Of a stretch of DNA of 64,000 nucleotides, positions 44,954 to 54,882 are shown in pieces (positions within the stretch are counted from its first letter, which is position 1; each line of letters starts with the position of its first letter). The notes beneath the pieces are model-generated. The model worked only from the letters and a program-made list of their open reading frames with translations, searched no databases and had not been told where the DNA came from. Source of the stretch: Dendrocalamus latiflorus (taxonomy: Eukaryota; Streptophyta; Magnoliopsida; Poales; Poaceae); the NCBI GenBank assembly GCA_017311315.1, contig CM029654.1, forward strand, positions 24,945,879-25,009,878, written 5' to 3'. The position numbers and the translations under genes are program-made.

Positions 44954-46957
44954 ATGACATTAGTTCATGATCTTTGGGCTCCGAGTAGTCAGAGTGCTAT
45001 GTCAGGGCCGGTTTTGCCAGTATTTGAGGTCGATGATTTTGAGTTGAGACCTGGTCTGATTGCCTTGATTCAGGAGACCCGTTTTGGAGGATTACCTACT
45101 GAGGACCCTTATGAGCATATTCGCATATTCTTGGAGTATTGTGATACAGTCAAATATCATGGGGTTTCTCAGGACACTATCAGATGCAGATTATTCATAT
45201 TCTCTTTTCGAGATGGTGCTCGTACCTGGTTTTATTCTTTGCCATCGAGGTCATTCACTTGGGATCAGCTGTCATGTGCTTTCTTAGAGAGATACTTTCC
45301 GCTATCCAGACAGTTTGAGATCCGTGATCAGATCTTCAGTTTTGCTCAGCTTGATGGAGAGAGTTTGTATGATGCTTGGGAGCGATACAAGGCTTTGCTC
45401 AGGAGATGTCCTCACCACGGTCTAGAGAGATGGCTTGTTCTGCAGATTTTCTACAGAGGCTTGACATGTGCCACACGATCTTTGGTTGATGCAGCAGCTG
45501 GTGGAACAATCACAAACAGGACACTTGATGATGCATTCACTCTCATTGAGAACATGGCTTCCCATCAATTCCAGTGGTACAATGAGAAGCCTTGTTCGGA
45601 TTCTTTGACAGCTAGAGTGCATGCACCTGAGCATCATATGGATCAGTACAATTTGAGCTCTAGTCAGCCACATCCTTCTCTGTCATCACACCAGCATAGT
45701 TTTCATTCCACTACTACACCTCAGCAGCAGTTACCTACTCTTCATCATGATCAGATTTATAGCCCCGAGCTGTCTGTTTTGCATACATCTCATCTGGAGT
45801 CACAGTTATGTGGTGTGAAGACTTTGATGACCCAATTGCATGATCTTAGAGAGGCTATGCGCACTTTGACTTCCCGTTGTGACAGTTTGGCATCCTCACA
45901 GTCTTACCCGAGTTCTCTAGCTCACTACCAGTCTGTCACCACGGAGAGCGGTACGACTTTTGTTGAGCCTACTCCACCTACTCCACCAGTGCTTCAGCAC
46001 AGTCAGCCTACAGCTTCTAGACATCCTCCACGTCATCACCATAAGATGCCATCTACTCAGTCTCCTAGTCAGTGCTACAGGATAGATGAGATTGATGAGC
46101 TTATTCCTGAGACGACTTTGAGTACCATTGATACACACCTCTTTGAGTCGGATTCTATATGTGACATGGTTGAGCTTCAACGGATTATCTTTGATGACGA
46201 TGATATCACTCCTATGGTGCATATGGTAGCTCACACTGACGCCATCCTTCCAGACTCAGTACTTCAGATTGATGATTTTTTCATGGATGAGCCTAAGTTA
46301 GAGGCTGTTAGCTTTGATGTGGAGGACTCTCACTGCTTTGACCTCGATCCTGTGCTTCTTGAGACCATTATGGAGAGATTCACCTTTGAGGATGTGGGCC
46401 ACTTAGATGATTATTTGATCTTTGAGCCCGAGATGGAGATATTCATTCTTGATGATGAGGGGGCTGCTTCCGATGTCGAGGAGGAGCATATTTCTATTGA
46501 TCCACCACTAGCTACTTCCTTCGTCGACATCGCCCCTCGGGAGGTTTCTACTACCGTGCATTCTACTTCATCTACACTTCAGGTAGTTTGGAAACTCTTC
46601 TACGATTATCTTAGGTTTGACTTCTTTGGCTTAGATGAGACATATTCCATTGATGATGTTGTTCCTACCTCCTATGTTGAGACCTGTAGTCCTCATGATG
46701 TACCTTATAGATATGCTTGTGTGATTGGATATTCTATTGATAACTTCAATGGCTTCAACCCTGTCACATATACATGCCATATCTTTGAGGTTATTTGTAG
46801 GGTTTCACTTGTGTACCATCGACTACGAGCGGACATGGTTCGAGTCGATATTCCTTGGGATCCAGGTGGATTTCGAGGCATGTTGTTTCATGAGGAGGGC
46901 GGACATGTTCCTTTTCCATGTCTCGTCCTTGGCCTTCCTCCCGCTACATCCAAATGA
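44954..46957 (+). CDS. gag: Gag-like protein of element B with PR-RT linker scar
   Basis: A 667-codon ORF from an ATG. Residues about 15-205 are the retrotransposon Gag core, collinear with element A Gag (shared TRFGG, TEDP-EHIR-FLEYC, FRDGA-TW, ERYFP, GESLYDAW, CPHHGLERWLVLQIFY). Gag proteins assemble the cytoplasmic particle in which reverse transcription occurs. A Ser/Gln/His/Thr-rich linker (about 215-370) and a strongly acidic region (about 375-525) follow. There is no C-X2-C-X4-H-X4-C knuckle and no protease DLGS. Residues 589-603 (CVIGYSIDNFNGFNP) match the segment just before RT in element A (AVIGYSIDDMKGIDP), so the C-terminus is fused to a pol remnant and then ends without RT. The intact length in B3, and near-intact length in B1 and B2, suggests a functional or very young gene. 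No experimental function is known to me. Confidence 0.88.
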   Translation: MTLVHDLWAPSSQSAMSGPVLPVFEVDDFELRPGLIALIQETRFGGLPTEDPYEHIRIFLEYCDTVKYHGVSQDTIRCRLFIFSFRDGARTWFYSLPSRSFTWDQLSCAFLERYFPLSRQFEIRDQIFSFAQLDGESLYDAWERYKALLRRCPHHGLERWLVLQIFYRGLTCATRSLVDAAAGGTITNRTLDDAFTLIENMASHQFQWYNEKPCSDSLTARVHAPEHHMDQYNLSSSQPHPSLSSHQHSFHSTTTPQQQLPTLHHDQIYSPELSVLHTSHLESQLCGVKTLMTQLHDLREAMRTLTSRCDSLASSQSYPSSLAHYQSVTTESGTTFVEPTPPTPPVLQHSQPTASRHPPRHHHKMPSTQSPSQCYRIDEIDELIPETTLSTIDTHLFESDSICDMVELQRIIFDDDDITPMVHMVAHTDAILPDSVLQIDDFFMDEPKLEAVSFDVEDSHCFDLDPVLLETIMERFTFEDVGHLDDYLIFEPEMEIFILDDEGAASDVEEEHISIDPPLATSFVDIAPREVSTTVHSTSSTLQVVWKLFYDYLRFDFFGLDETYSIDDVVPTSYVETCSPHDVPYRYACVIGYSIDNFNGFNPVTYTCHIFEVICRVSLVYHRLRADMVRVDIPWDPGGFRGMLFHEEGGHVPFPCLVLGLPPATSK

Positions 46958-47030
46958 GCTTCTCTTTTTCCTTTTATTTCCATTTTGTTTGTTAGTTTCT
47001 CCTCTTTTCTTTTCTTTCTTTTTATTTCAG

Positions 47031-47111
47031 GTCCCGTGCTAGATCCTCATCCTTACATGTGCGAGAAGCCATGGGATGACTTGTCTACTTCCACTACATC
47101 ATATATGCCCG
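47031..47111 (+). other. Exon-like 81-nt module, B3
   Basis: Identical to the B1 and B2 modules. Confidence 0.45.
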
Positions 47112-47820
47112 GTGAGCTGTTTCTTACCCCTTTAAGCGCATTCTCGATTCATTGCTCAATTTAAGCTTGGGGGAGGACTTGTATGTGTATGGATGATGTT
47201 CTAGCATGTTTGTATTATATTTGTGAGCATTTGAGCTTATTGTCGTGTAGATGATGATTTATGGTCATTCTTATGCTTGATGTTACGCTTGTGTTGATGA
47301 TATATGACCTTTACTATTGCTCTCATGTTATGCTTGATTGTATATTTTGGTCATGTGAGCCCATGCTATGATTAAACAAGAAAGGTCATACCGAAATTTC
47401 ATTGAGCTATATTGTCACTAGTTTCTTGTATGTCTTAAGTCACTTGGCATCATATTAAAGTTTGAGCTTTGGTTATTATCCTTGATGTGCTTAGAAACCT
47501 TGTGATCCTATAGCATTTGATTCATTGCGAGTTACACATGTGTTTTGACCATTTGCAGATTGAATTGGTTCTAGTCATAGCCTCTTGAATGATTATATCT
47601 TAGTTTCATGCTTTGGCATATGTTATTTTAGATATTGATACTTTACTTGGGTGTAAAATTTGTGAAAAGGGTAGTCCTATCTTGAGCTAATAACTTGGTT
47701 GATTTAGCTAGGTATCCATGTCTCGAGACACGTGTTACTTAGCATTAATGAAAACCGGTTAAAGATGCTTAATCAAAACTGAAAAAGGAAAAAAAATGTT
47801 TTGTAATGTGTGAGTGTGAG

Positions 47821-47945
47821 AAATAAGTGACTATGTCACATTGGTTTGAAAATGTGTTGAATAAGTGGCATTTTTGCCCAAGTGAAGTGTGAGTGAATAA
47901 GCGGCAAGTTTGCCCAAATGTTTGAATAAGTGGCACAAGTGCCCA
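47821..47945 (+). other. Four tandem hairpin repeats, B3
   Basis: All four inverted repeats as in B1. Confidence 0.75.
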
Positions 47946-48387
47946 ATGTGTTCTAAAACTGCTAAAAATCAACAAAAATTAGGTATCATGGCTCAAGTGT
48001 GGACTTTTTCATAAATATCATGCGAGTATTAGTCTCTTTATCTCAAATAGCATATGCCTTAGCATGACCCTTTGCTATGCTCATTCTTGATGTTATACCT
48101 AGTTCCGATGCTTTACAATTTTGGTTGGATTCATGCGATCACTTGAGTGTATTTCAACACTTTTGTGTGTAACTTGATTTAGTCAAATGTTGTAGTTATC
48201 ATTTGAGATCTTTGCTTGATTCATTCTCATCTTGGATGGTTCTCAAAACTCAAGTTAGATAATCACATTTCGCATTGTTGTATGTCACTTGATTTATTAC
48301 ATGCATTTAACTAGTCTTTTACCTCACGACTACTTGTTGTCCGGGTTCGATAATTCATGCCATTTACTTGAGGACAAGTAAACGTTT

Positions 48388-48400
48388 AAGCTTGGGGGTA
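48388..48400 (+). other. 3' polypurine tract of element B3
   Basis: AAGCTTGGGGGTA next to the 3' LTR. Confidence 0.87.
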
Positions 48401-50525
48401 TGACATGCGTCATTTTTGCATATATTTACCCATCATTTTGCCCCATTATTTTTCGCATTTTAGGACCATTTATCATCATTTGCACTATTTTCTATGTTTA
48501 ATTGCTCGAAATGGACCATTTTACATTTTTCTGTATTTTTCTGCAGGCCGGCGCGATCGAGGCGCATAAACAACAAATCTGGCATTTCGGGACTGCTCCG
48601 TGCAGATGTGCGTGTCGTCACGGACACGTAGGATTTTTTCGCGATGAAATCGGAATTTCCAAGGGCCAGAACAGAAGAAATGAAATGGGATAAGGACCTA
48701 GCTGTAAACCCTAGAAAATATTAGAGGGCTAATCTGCAAAAGGGAAAAATCCCCATCTCCTTCTTTTCCATCAGCCGCCGCCAGGGAAGGAGGAGAGCCC
48801 GGTTCCAATCTCTGTGTCTCCCCTTTGCCTCCTTCTCCTCCCCCATTCTCTTCCTCCTCTCCGGCCGCCGGCGAGACCGGGCCGACTCACCGGCGCGCCA
48901 CTCATTCGCCGCCCCTTCTCCTTACCCTTCTCCGGCCGCTCTTCTCCACGTCCTACCGCCTCCCTTCTCCTACCTCGGCCGCCGCCTCTTGTCGCTACTC
49001 CGGTGCGCCGCCTCCCCTGTTCATTCACCACCGCCCTCTTCCTCTCCTCGGTTCGGCCACCACCTTCGCCGGCCGCCAAGTGCCTCACTTCTTCCACCCG
49101 CCGCCTCTCTTCGCCTACCCCCACCGGCGCGCCGCCTCCCTTTCTCCACCGCGCCACCAAGCCTCCTCCGGTGCGCCATCCTTCCCTTCTGCACCTCCAC
49201 CCGAGCGCCCCTCTCCTCCCGGCCTTCTCCATCCGTTGCTCCACAGCGCCGCTCCACTTCACCGGCCACCGTTTCCCAACCCTTCTCCTCCCTCTACGCC
49301 ACCACTCACCACAGAGCACCGCCGCCTACTCCTCCGCAACCTCCCTTGCGCCGCCGCCCTCAACCGTGCGCCGTCGACCTCCATCAGCGCCGCCATCCCG
49401 ACGCCAAGCTCGGCGACCACGACCCCGACTTGTTCCACACCGCCGACCTCTGCTACTCCACGGCTCCGCCGGCGCTTCAACCTCTCCACCGACGGCGGCG
49501 ACTCCACTGCAGCACTAGCCGCCTCCCAGATCAGCGCCGCCGACATCACCACCTCCTCAACTTCTCTTTCTTCGGTTCATGCTCCAATTCTTCTTCCTTT
49601 CTCTATTTTCTGTTCTCAATTTCTGTTCAACTTTATTACTATTAGTGTTTGTTAATTTTTATTGCATAATGGATGTTAACTTGTGATCTTTGATCTGTGT
49701 GATGGTTAATTTTGCACTGTGATGAATGTGTCCTGTTATTGTTATATATGTTCTGTTAGTTTGTCCTGTTCTGTACTTCTGTTATTGTGATAACTGTGCA
49801 ATTTTTGTTCTATTAGTAGTATGGTCAGTGTGTGTGCTTCCTGTGTATCGATGTCTTGTGCTTGTCTTGTTGTTAGCGTAGTATATGTGTATGCTTGAGA
49901 GTCTCATCGAATTAGCTAACCGGCGACCGTTCCCCTCCTTGTGCTGTCTCAACCTTCCCTTTGCTGTCTCGACTCTCTCCTTTCTTCTCTTCGTGGTATG
50001 TCGATAGTTAAGTCTGCGCTCTTTGTAGTAGTTGTTTGTTTTGTGTTGTCGTGTCCCGTCGTCGTCTAGTTAGCCGTCGACCGTTTTCTCCCTCGTTCAC
50101 TCTTGACTCCCTCCTTGCTTCTAGACTCCCCCAGTGCTTCTCGACTTTCTCTTTCTGTCTAGCGGTCGGTAGTTAGTTTGGTCGTCGGTCGGTAGTCGTG
50201 TTCGTTCGTTTAGTCGTCGTTTCGTTATCGTGCGTCGTTGTCGTTTGTGTAGTTAGTCGTTGTTTTGTTTGTTCGGTTGTACGACATCAATTCGTACGGT
50301 CGTTCGTCCCGTCGTCCTTCGATCGTTTAGTCGTTCGTTGTTTCTTCTTTGTGAGTTAGAGTTCGTTTGGTCGTTTTAGTTTAGTTTTTTCCCCCGTTTC
50401 GTTTGACCTAGCTTTAGCCAAGCATCGGTAGCCTCAGTCTAGTCCCTGTGGAGAACACGACACTCGCCGCTATTTCAGTGGCAACCCGTGCACTTGCGGG
50501 TGTGCTATTTTGCACGATCAAGTCA
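48401..50525 (+). repeat. 3' LTR of element B3
   Basis: As the B1 3' LTR, including A at 49906; one private C-to-T change in AGCACTAGCC near 49515 changes the long proline-rich frames. Confidence 0.93.
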
Positions 50526-50530
50526 CCGCA

Positions 50531-53500
50531 TGACCACCAAAAGGAGCAGAATGACAGTGAAAAATCACATTTTGAACCTCCTCATGAGGAAGACAACGTC
50601 GAACAACCCCATCTGCACAATGCCTATACAGATATGGGTCATCCCAAAAGAACTTACGTGCCTCATGTGTGAATTTCCTACGCTGCTGATAGGAGAGATC
50701 AGGAGGGACTGCATTGCATACCAAGTAGTTCACTATGTCTGCATACCAAGGGGTTTTAGACTGAACAAGAGAGACTTCTGAGAGTTGATGTCCAGGAAGA
50801 GAATCTTCAATTGGAAGAGTAGAGACTGGACCAAAATGGGGCAATCTAGAAAGATGGTCAGCTACCAAGTTCTCAGCCCCCTTTTTATCTCTAATTTCCA
50901 CATCAAACTCTTAGAGCAAAAGAATCCAACGAATGAGGCGAGGTTTAGCATCCTTTTTACTCAAAAGATACCTAATGGCTGCATGATCTGTGTACACTAT
51001 GCATTTTGAGCCAACTAGGTAAGATCTGAATTTGTCAAAGGCAAATACTACAGCTAGCAGTTCCTTTTCAGTGGTTGTGTAATTAATTTGAGTGTCATCT
51101 AAAGTTCTGCTAGCATAGTAAATGACATGCAGGGCCTTTTCATGCCGCTGCCCCAAAACAGCCCCCACAGCAAAATCACTTGCATCACACATAAGCTCAA
51201 AAGGAAGATCCCAATCAGGAGATTGCACAATGGGTGCAGAAATGAGGGCAGTTTTGATTTTACTAAATGCATCCATGCAAGCCTCATCAAAAACAAAAGG
51301 GACATCACAGCCCAAAAGATGAGTGAGAGGGCGAGCAATCTTAGAAAAATCCTTAATGAATCTGCGGTAAAAACCAGCATGCCCCAAAAAACTGCGAACA
51401 CCCTTCACATTAACAGGAGGGGGCAGGCGCTCAATCACTTCTACTTTTGCCCTATCCACCTCTATGCCTCTAGAAGACACTAAGTGACCAAGAACTATCC
51501 CTTCTCTAACCAGAAAATGACATTTTTCCCAATTAAGAACCAGATTTGCCTCAAGACAGCGCTGGAGGACAGTCTCAAGATTGGCCAAACAGCTCTCAAA
51601 GGTCTGCCCATAAACAGTGAAATCATCCATGAAAACCTCCATGATTTTCTCAATAAGATCAGTGAAAATAGACATGACACATCGCTGGAAGGTCCCTGGG
51701 GCATTACAAAGCCCAAATGGCAGCCTACGATAAGCAAAGGTCCCATAGGGACAAGTGAATGTGGTCTTATCCTGATCTGATGGGTGTATAGGAATCTGCA
51801 GAAAACCTGAATATCCATCAAGATAACAGAAATAAGAATGACGTGCCAATCTCTCTAGCATTTGATCAATGAAAGGAAAAGGAAAGTGGTCCTTGCGAGT
51901 GGCCTTGTTGAGCTTCCTATAGTCAGTACACATGCGCCAGCCCGTGGTTGTCCTTGTGGGAATTAAATCACCTTTTTCATTGGCAACCACTGTCATGCCC
52001 CCTTTCTTGGGCACAACATGAATGGGACTGACCCATTGACTATCTGAAATGGGGTAAATGATGTTGGCATCAAGAAGCTTTAGGATTTCTTTCTTGACAA
52101 CCTCCTGCAAGTGAGGATTAAGCCTACGCTGGTGCTCACGAGTAGGCTTAGCATCATCCTCAAGGTGAATATGGTGACTGCAGGTGGCTGGATCAATGCC
52201 CTTCATATCATCAATTGAATATCCAATGACGGCTTGATATCTATGAAGGATCTCAAGGAGTTGATCAGCCTCTTGAGGTGTCAAATGATCACTAACAATA
52301 ACAGGGAAGGTCTGATCTGGTCCAAGAAACTCATATCTTAGATGTTTTGGAAGTGGTTTCAGCTCTACCTTTGGGGCTGTGGGTTGTCTAAGGTCTGGGA
52401 TTTGGGAAGGCTCTACAGGAGCATCAATGAATGCCACATGATGAGAATCTGCAGCAGTGCACTCATCCTCAATTGATGTCACTTCCTCAACAGTTTCATA
52501 TGTCTCAACAACACATTTGTCAACCAAATCAAGTGAGAAACACTGATCTGGACAGTGAGGAAGATGTGTAGGATGCCTCATATCAAATGACAGCTTCTCT
52601 TGACCAAATTGGAGAGTGAGCTTGGCATCCTTGACATCTATGACAGCACCAGCAGTGGCTAGGAAAGGTCTCCCAAGAATGACAGGTTCACTTCTATCCT
52701 CCATCTCTAAGACAACAAAGTCCACAGGGAAGGCAAAAGTGCCTATGACCACAGGGACATCCACTAAAATACCGGCTGGGTGACGATATGTGCGATCAGC
52801 CAACTGCAGTGTCATTGCTGTTGGCTGCAGATCGCCCAAAGGAAGCGCATCACACACTGAGAGAGGAAGGACACTGACACTAGAGCCTAAGTCACAAAGA
52901 GCTCTAAAGTTCTTGGGGCCTAAAATGCATGGAATGCAGAAGCTACCAGGGTCATCTAACTTAGGAGGTAGCTTATTCTGAATGATTGCACTACACTCCT
53001 TAGTTAGAGTGACCACCTCAAGCTCATCCATACTCCTTTTCTTGGTAAGCAGCTCCTTAAAGAATTTGGCATACATTGGAACATGTAGGACAGCATCTAG
53101 TATAGGAATGGTGATCTTAACATCCTTCATCATCTCTATGAACTTAGCAAACTGCTTGTCCTCATTTGACTTTTCTAACCGCTCAGGGAATGGCATTTTA
53201 GGCTTTGTGGAAGGGACAGCTGCTGAAATGGATGAAGATGGAATATCAGGTGCTTGTTCTGGTGCAGTGGAGCTAGGTTGGTGCAATTTCTGCTGCTGTG
53301 AGTCAGGATTTGCTTGCTGGACAGACCTAAAGACAGGGGGCACATACAAGGGTGGTGTTGGAAGAAGAGGTTCAGATGTGGTTTTACCACTCCTAGTAAT
53401 GATTGCTCCACAATGGCCACGAGGATTGGCCTCAGGCTGTGCAGGAAGCCTCCAAGGTGTGCTGGATGAAGCATGTGATGCTTGCAAACTCTCCACACGA

Positions 53501-54774
53501 CTAGCCAAATCAGTCAATTGAGTCTTTGCATCATTGTATTGAGCTTCCATCTTAGCTACATGTGATGCAAGGAGCTGTTCAATTCTGGTCAACTGATCTG
53601 ATTGAGAAGTAGTAAGTGGAGGGTTTGGAACATGCATCATAGGTTGCTGAAATGAGGCATGTGAAGGGGCTTGCTGCTGCCTAAACCCTTGTGCTGATGT
53701 TCCCACAGGGAAGGATGACACACTAGGGTTGGTGTTCTTGTAAGACAAGTTTGGATGACGCCAACCTGGGTTATAAGCTTGAGAATATGGGCCATTTGAC
53801 TGAGCATAATTGACTTCAGATGATTCAGCTGTGGAAGTTAAAGGGCACTCAGCTGGAGTATGCCCCTGAGATCCACAAATCTGACATCCAGTGGCTATAT
53901 GGGCTGAAGATGAGGGCATGAGCTGAGCCATTTGACGTGTGAGAACTTGAATCTGTGCAGATAAGGCATCATTAGAGCTCACCTCATAGATACCAGGACG
54001 TGGAGGAGCAGAAGCTCTCTCACTAGACCACTGAAAGTGGTGGGAGGACATACTCTCAATCAAGCTGAAAGCTTCATCAAGAGTTTTGTTCATTATGCCT
54101 CCTCCTTCTGCAGAATCTACAAAGGCTCTTGTGTGGTGTGTAAGACCTTTGTAAAAAATCTGCAGCACCAGCCATCTTTCAAGGCCATGGTGAGGACACA
54201 TCCTAAGCAGGGTTTGATACCTCTGCCAAGCATCATACAAACTCTCACCCTCAGATTGTGAAAACCTAGTAATCTGGTCACGCACTTCTGCTGCCTTGGA
54301 GGGAGGAAAATACCTCTCAAAAAAGGCCTACAGTAGGTGTTCCCATGTGTCCTTAAGATGCAGGGGCAGAGAATGCAACCAAGTCTTAGCACCATCTCTA
54401 AGAGAGAATGGGAACAATGAGAGCCTAATGGCATCAGTTGTGACTCCATTGCACTTCAAAGTGTTGCAATATTCTAAGAAGGTGCGAATGTGTTCATTGG
54501 GATCCTCAGTGGGAGAACCTCCAAATCTGGTCTGCTGGACCATGGTGATTAGTGCAGGTTTGAGCTCAAAATTGTTTGCCTGAATGGCAGGTTGGACAAT
54601 TCCAGGGGCTATACCTTGGTCTCTAGGAATCCATAGGTCACGAAGAAGAGGCTGGGGGTTTTGATCACCCATTTCTTCTTGATGGGGAGGTTGATTTTCT
54701 CTCTTCAGCTTATGAAAAGTGCGCACAATCTCAGGATCAAAAGGAGCCAACGAATGGTCTCCACTCCTGCGCAA
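50531..54774 (-). pseudogene. gag-pol: Gag-PR-RT-RNaseH and start of IN of unit A3, two nonsense codons
   Basis: The frame is the same as in A2: 54774-54328 (stop TAG at 54328-54330), 54285-50911 (1124 codons; stop TAA at 50911-50913), then 50901-50531 to the B3 junction. The protein differs from A2 by only two residues that I can see: V for I in the PR-RT linker, and R for C in the RT segment TGWRMCTDYRK, where R is the family residue. Gag core, zinc knuckle, protease DLGS, RT FMDDF, RNase H acidic residues and the first histidines of the integrase zinc finger (FHCHSAPFGGH) are all present. The sharing of both stops with A2 shows they predate the duplication of the two units. Confidence 0.92.
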
Positions 54775-54858
54775 AAGCTGAGAAGTCGGGCCGAAAAGGG
54801 AGGAAGGAAACTAAAGAAATGACTTAGTCTATGGTCTAGCGCGATCACCAATATCTAG

Positions 54859-54876
54859 TCCCCGGCAACGGCGCCA
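54859..54876 (-). other. Primer-binding site, tRNA-Asp type (A3)
   Basis: Same tRNA-Asp complement, six bases inside LTR4. Confidence 0.9.
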
Positions 54877-54882
54877 ATTTCT

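Larger units (their letters stand above)
46958..48387 (+). other. 3' non-coding region of element B3
   Basis: Same modules as B1 and B2: exon-like 47031-47111, internal PPT-like 47163-47175, palindrome near 47720, hairpin repeats 47821-47945. No ORF of note. Confidence 0.8.
42599..50525 (+). mobile_element. Element B3, gag-only non-autonomous LTR retrotransposon, intact copy
   Basis: LTRs 42599-44732 and 48401-50525, target duplication CCGCA at 42594-42598 and 50526-50530, PBS, uninterrupted 667-codon gag, 3' modules and PPT. Its LTRs differ by about five substitutions and one 10-bp tandem unit by eye, consistent with a recent insertion. It is the best reference copy of B in the window. Confidence 0.95.

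Noticed and set aside
7432..50525. Three independent insertions of B into an A hot spot
   Set aside because: Identical target duplication, identical position and near-identical sequence of the flanking unit make duplication of one event far simpler.
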